In this document: in pieces, positions 4,936 through 7,627 of the stretch
How the letters are laid out: every line of letters starts with the position of its first letter
How positions within the stretch are numbered: position 1 is the first letter of the stretch
NCBI GenBank assembly: GCA_937893815.1
Contig: CALCSH010000074.1
Location: 1 to 7,627, forward strand
Source: an uncultured Anaerolineae bacterium
GTDB lineage: Bacteria > Chloroflexota > Anaerolineae > Anaerolineales > UBA11858
Length of the DNA: 7,627 nucleotides
Direction: 5' to 3'
The notes under the pieces: generated by a model
Database searches by the model: none
The model's input: only the letters and a program-made list of their open reading frames with translations
What the model was told of the DNA's origin: nothing
Translations under genes and position numbers: made by a program

Positions 4936-7423
4936 AGATTTCTTCTACTCCGATATTTCCATCGGATTCTGTAGGGGTATCCGGCTCCGCTTCGTCTTCC
5001 GTATCATCCACCACGCACAGCGCAATTTCGAGTACATCATCCATATGCTTTACCAAGCGGATATCCAGTTCATCACGCGCTTTTTTGGGCACATCTACAA
5101 GGTCTTTTTCGTTTTCTTCGGGAAGAATCACCATTTTCAGCCCGGAACGATGCGCGGCCAGGATTTTCTCGCGCACCCCGCCGATCGGCAGCACGCGCCC
5201 TCTCAGGGTGATCTCCCCGGTCATCCCGAGGTCGTGCCGCACCGGAGTTCCTGTAAAGGCAGAAATTAACGCCGTCGCAATCGTAATACCAGCGCTAGGT
5301 CCGTCTTTGGGGATCGCTCCCGCGGGAATATGCAAGTGAAAATCCATATCCTGAAAGCGCTCGGGGTCAATGTCAAAATCTTCTGCACGTGATTGTACAT
5401 ACGACATAGCCGCCTGCGCCGATTCCTGCATCACCTCGCCAAGCTGACCGGTGAGTTTTAACACACCCTTACCTTCCACGAGTACCACTTCCACGGGCAT
5501 AATTTCGCCGCCATTCGTTGTCCAGGCTACCGCGGTGGCTACACCAATTTCGTCTTCGCGTTCAACTTCATGATAGAAGATTTGCCGCGGGCCGAGAAAT
5601 TCATCGATATTGGTATCATCCACGTGTTTCTTAAATTCTACTGCTTCGGCTTTCTTACGCGCCAGCTTGCGACACACACGCCCGACTTCGCGCTCCAGAT
5701 TTCGTACCCCGGCCTCATAGGTGTAATAGCGGATAATTTCGCGCAATGCCGCCTCGGTGAATTCAATTTCGCCAGCATCCAGACCGCTTTCTTCCAGTTG
5801 GCGCGGAATGATGAAGGATGTCGCAATATCAAGTTTATCTTCCTCGATATAGCCCGGAAATTCAATCACTTCCATACGATCCAACAGTGCATCGGGGATA
5901 GTCATGTCGGTGTTGGCCGTGGTAATAAACATCACATTGGAAAGATCATAATCCAGTTCGAGGTAATGATCCGAGAAGGCGTGATTTTGCTCCGGGTCGA
6001 GCACCTCCAACAGGGCCGAGGCCGGGTCGCCGCGGTAGCTGCTGCTGAGTTTATCGATTTCATCCAGCATAAAAAGCGGATTGCTGACTTTGGCGCGCTT
6101 CATGGTTTGTAGTATGCGCCCCGGCAATGCGCCAATATAAGTACGGCGGTGACCACGAATTTCGGCTTCATCGCGCACGCCGCCCAGAGAGATGCGCACA
6201 AACTCGCGTCCCAGCGCTGTAGCAATCGAGCGTCCCAGCGATGTTTTCCCCGTCCCAGGCGGGCCGACAAAACACAAAATTGGCTGGCGCGATTTTGCGG
6301 GCCGCAGGCTTTTCACAGCAATATATTCCAGGATGCGATCTTTGGCTTTCGACAAGCCAAAATGGTTTTCGTCCAGCACTTTGGCCGCGTGCGATACATC
6401 CAGATTATCTTCCGTCGTAGTGCTCCAGGGTAAATCCAGAATCCAATCCAGGTAGCTGCGAATAATGCCCACTTCGGGAGAAACCGGCGGCACATGATCG
6501 AGGCGGCTGAGTTCTTTCAGCGCTCGTTCGCGCGCCTGCTCGCTCAAGTCAATCGTCGCGATGCGTTCTTTGAGTTCGGCCACATCAGCGATTTGCGGGT
6601 CGCCTTCCCCCAACTCGGTCTGGATCACCTTCATTTGTTCGCGCAGATAAAACTCGCGCTGCGTGCGATCCACCTCACTGCGCGTGCGCGTCGAAATTTC
6701 ACTTTCCAGTTCGAGCATTTCCAATTCTTCGGCCAGCAATTCGCCGACAAAATTCAGGCGCTCCTGCGGATTGAGCATCGCCAATAGTTTGACGCGCACA
6801 TCAATTTCCAACGAGAGAGCAGTGGCAATCATATCCGCCAACCAGCCAGGATCATCGATATTCAGGGCAAATAAATAGGCCTCTTCAGGAATACTGCGAT
6901 TGAATTGCACACAGCGATGGAACAGATCCAATACCGAGCGCATGGTAGCCTGCGTTTTACGGTCCATGCGTACATCTTCAAAAATCGGACGCACGCGAGC
7001 GCGCAGGTAGGGCTCAAATTGCGTAAATTCCACCAATTCCACACGGCGGCGGGCCTGTACCAAAGCTGAACTGGCGCCATCGGGCATGGTGACGAGCCTG
7101 CCCGCGGCAACTTCCACACCAATCGGGAAGAAATCTTTGGGAGTTGGGTGCTCAGCATCCAGGTTTTGCTGCACGAGCGCTATTAGCGTCTGGTTTTGCT
7201 CCTGGGCTTCTTCGATCGCCCACAAGGTTTTCTCGCGACCTATGAACAGGGGGGATACCATCTGTGGGTATACCACCACTCCGTGCAGCGGCATAACCGG
7301 CGCTTCAATCAGACCTGTGGCATCAGGCAAAAGATCATTGATGCCGTACAGTTCTTCTGTGCTTCGCTGAAGCGCTTCAACATATTCTTCGCTCTCGTAG
7401 GGTTCCCAATCATCTTGCTGCAT
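4934..7423 (-). CDS. lon: ATP-dependent Lon protease (LonA type)
   Basis: Lon is a cytoplasmic hexameric AAA+ serine protease that unfolds and degrades damaged or regulatory proteins. The 829 residues contain the substrate-binding N-domain (about 42-230, opening VMPLHGVVVYPQMVSPLFIGR), a helical linker (about 230-340), the AAA+ module with Walker A GPPGTGKTS (387-395), Walker B FMLDEIDK (451-458), sensor 1 TAN (502-504) and sensor-2 R574 (AGVRNLER), and the protease domain. The catalytic dyad is S710 in PKDGPSAG and K753 in GGVREKILAAHRSG. The 43-residue gap between them equals that in E. coli Lon. All catalytic residues are present. Both ends carry acidic extensions: about 35 residues at the N-terminus and an Asp/Glu-rich tail (806-829). 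The start ATG 7423 follows the folC stop by 2 nt and has a GGAG 5 nt upstream, so cotranscription with folC is likely. No heat-shock operator is visible nearby. Confidence 0.98.
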   Translation of the reverse strand: MQQDDWEPYESEEYVEALQRSTEELYGINDLLPDATGLIEAPVMPLHGVVVYPQMVSPLFIGREKTLWAIEEAQEQNQTLIALVQQNLDAEHPTPKDFFPIGVEVAAGRLVTMPDGASSALVQARRRVELVEFTQFEPYLRARVRPIFEDVRMDRKTQATMRSVLDLFHRCVQFNRSIPEEAYLFALNIDDPGWLADMIATALSLEIDVRVKLLAMLNPQERLNFVGELLAEELEMLELESEISTRTRSEVDRTQREFYLREQMKVIQTELGEGDPQIADVAELKERIATIDLSEQARERALKELSRLDHVPPVSPEVGIIRSYLDWILDLPWSTTTEDNLDVSHAAKVLDENHFGLSKAKDRILEYIAVKSLRPAKSRQPILCFVGPPGTGKTSLGRSIATALGREFVRISLGGVRDEAEIRGHRRTYIGALPGRILQTMKRAKVSNPLFMLDEIDKLSSSYRGDPASALLEVLDPEQNHAFSDHYLELDYDLSNVMFITTANTDMTIPDALLDRMEVIEFPGYIEEDKLDIATSFIIPRQLEESGLDAGEIEFTEAALREIIRYYTYEAGVRNLEREVGRVCRKLARKKAEAVEFKKHVDDTNIDEFLGPRQIFYHEVEREDEIGVATAVAWTTNGGEIMPVEVVLVEGKGVLKLTGQLGEVMQESAQAAMSYVQSRAEDFDIDPERFQDMDFHLHIPAGAIPKDGPSAGITIATALISAFTGTPVRHDLGMTGEITLRGRVLPIGGVREKILAAHRSGLKMVILPEENEKDLVDVPKKARDELDIRLVKHMDDVLEIALCVVDDTEDEAEPDTPTESDGNIGVEEI

Positions 7424-7425
7424 AA

Positions 7426-7627
7426 CTACTCCATCTGCATTCGCTCAAACCAGGCAATTCGTGCGCTGGCGGCGATAAAAATACTACCAGTAATTAAAAT
7501 AACCGCTTCAGGCGGCGCAGCGTTCAAGATGGCGTCGAGTGCCTGGCCCGGATTTCGGATGGCATGCACTGGCTTTCCCAAAATACAGGCTTCTTCGGCC
7601 AACGCATTGGCTTCCATAGCTCTCGGG
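7426..7627 (-). CDS. folC: FolC (dihydrofolate/folylpolyglutamate synthase), C-terminal fragment
   Basis: The frame is open to the right edge. It reads PRAMEANALAEEA before the visible body, so the ATG at 7617 is internal and the gene begins outside the window. The 67 visible residues match the end of the Mur-ligase C-terminal domain of FolC: a PRA motif followed by an LAEEA helix, a GKPVHAI strand, an ALDAILNAAPPEAVILITGS segment, and a final helix SARIAWFER. FolC adds glutamate to dihydropteroate and/or folates in the cytosol. Identification rests on this short tail, but the PRA and vLiTGS motifs in this order are characteristic; another Mur-ligase relative is the main alternative. It ends with TAG (7428-7426) 2 nt before lon. 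Confidence 0.8.
   Translation of the reverse strand, partial: PRAMEANALAEEACILGKPVHAIRNPGQALDAILNAAPPEAVILITGSIFIAASARIAWFERMQME
7429..7432 (-). promoter_or_regulatory. Ribosome binding site of lon inside the folC end
   Basis: The minus strand reads GGAG, then a 5-nt spacer, then ATG 7423. This is the only well-placed Shine-Dalgarno in the window and it lies in the last codons of folC, supporting the lon start and coupled expression of the pair. Confidence 0.7.

Noticed and set aside
5570..6112. 180-codon open frame on the plus strand opposite lon
   Set aside because: It lies wholly antisense to the highly conserved Lon AAA+ region and its product has no recognisable motif; it is explained by the codon pattern of lon.

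Overview
The window looks like a housekeeping stretch of a Chloroflexota chromosome, most likely Anaerolineae or a relative. Three things suggest this: a large baseplate-J-like extracytoplasmic protein of a kind I know from that phylum, a RuvX with the variant motifs I associate with it, and moderate GC content with several starts lacking a Shine-Dalgarno sequence. The assignment rests on remembered family patterns, not on a search. There is no phage, transposon, CRISPR or tRNA signature, and no gene-free gap exceeds about 85 bases.

Left half, plus strand (1-3394): four tightly packed genes that read as one operon. They are the C-terminal part of a baseplate J/gp47-like domain protein (cut by the left edge), ruvX (YqgF-fold nuclease), mltG (endolytic murein transglycosylase, ATGA overlap with ruvX), and a DUF692/MNIO-like TIM-barrel metalloenzyme. 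Spacings are 10 nt, a 4-nt overlap and 19 nt.

Right half, minus strand (7627-3478): the C-terminal end of folC (cut by the right edge), then lon only 2 nt downstream, ending in a strong intrinsic terminator whose stem overlaps the lon stop codon. Immediately after it is a consensus -10 box placed so that the next gene, a Schlafen/AlbA_2-GHKL-winged-helix regulator-like protein, is probably made from a leaderless or nearly leaderless transcript.

The two units converge on an 83-base intergenic segment (3395-3477). It holds an imperfect inverted repeat that folds much better as plus-strand RNA than as minus-strand RNA.

Most of the window is conserved core biology: cell-wall synthesis, nucleic-acid processing, proteolysis and folate metabolism. 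The parts worth a second look are the orphan MNIO-like enzyme, the palindrome that may be both lon terminator and operator, the leaderless promoter, the convergent-region hairpin, and the uncharacterised baseplate-J-like protein next to ruvX and mltG.
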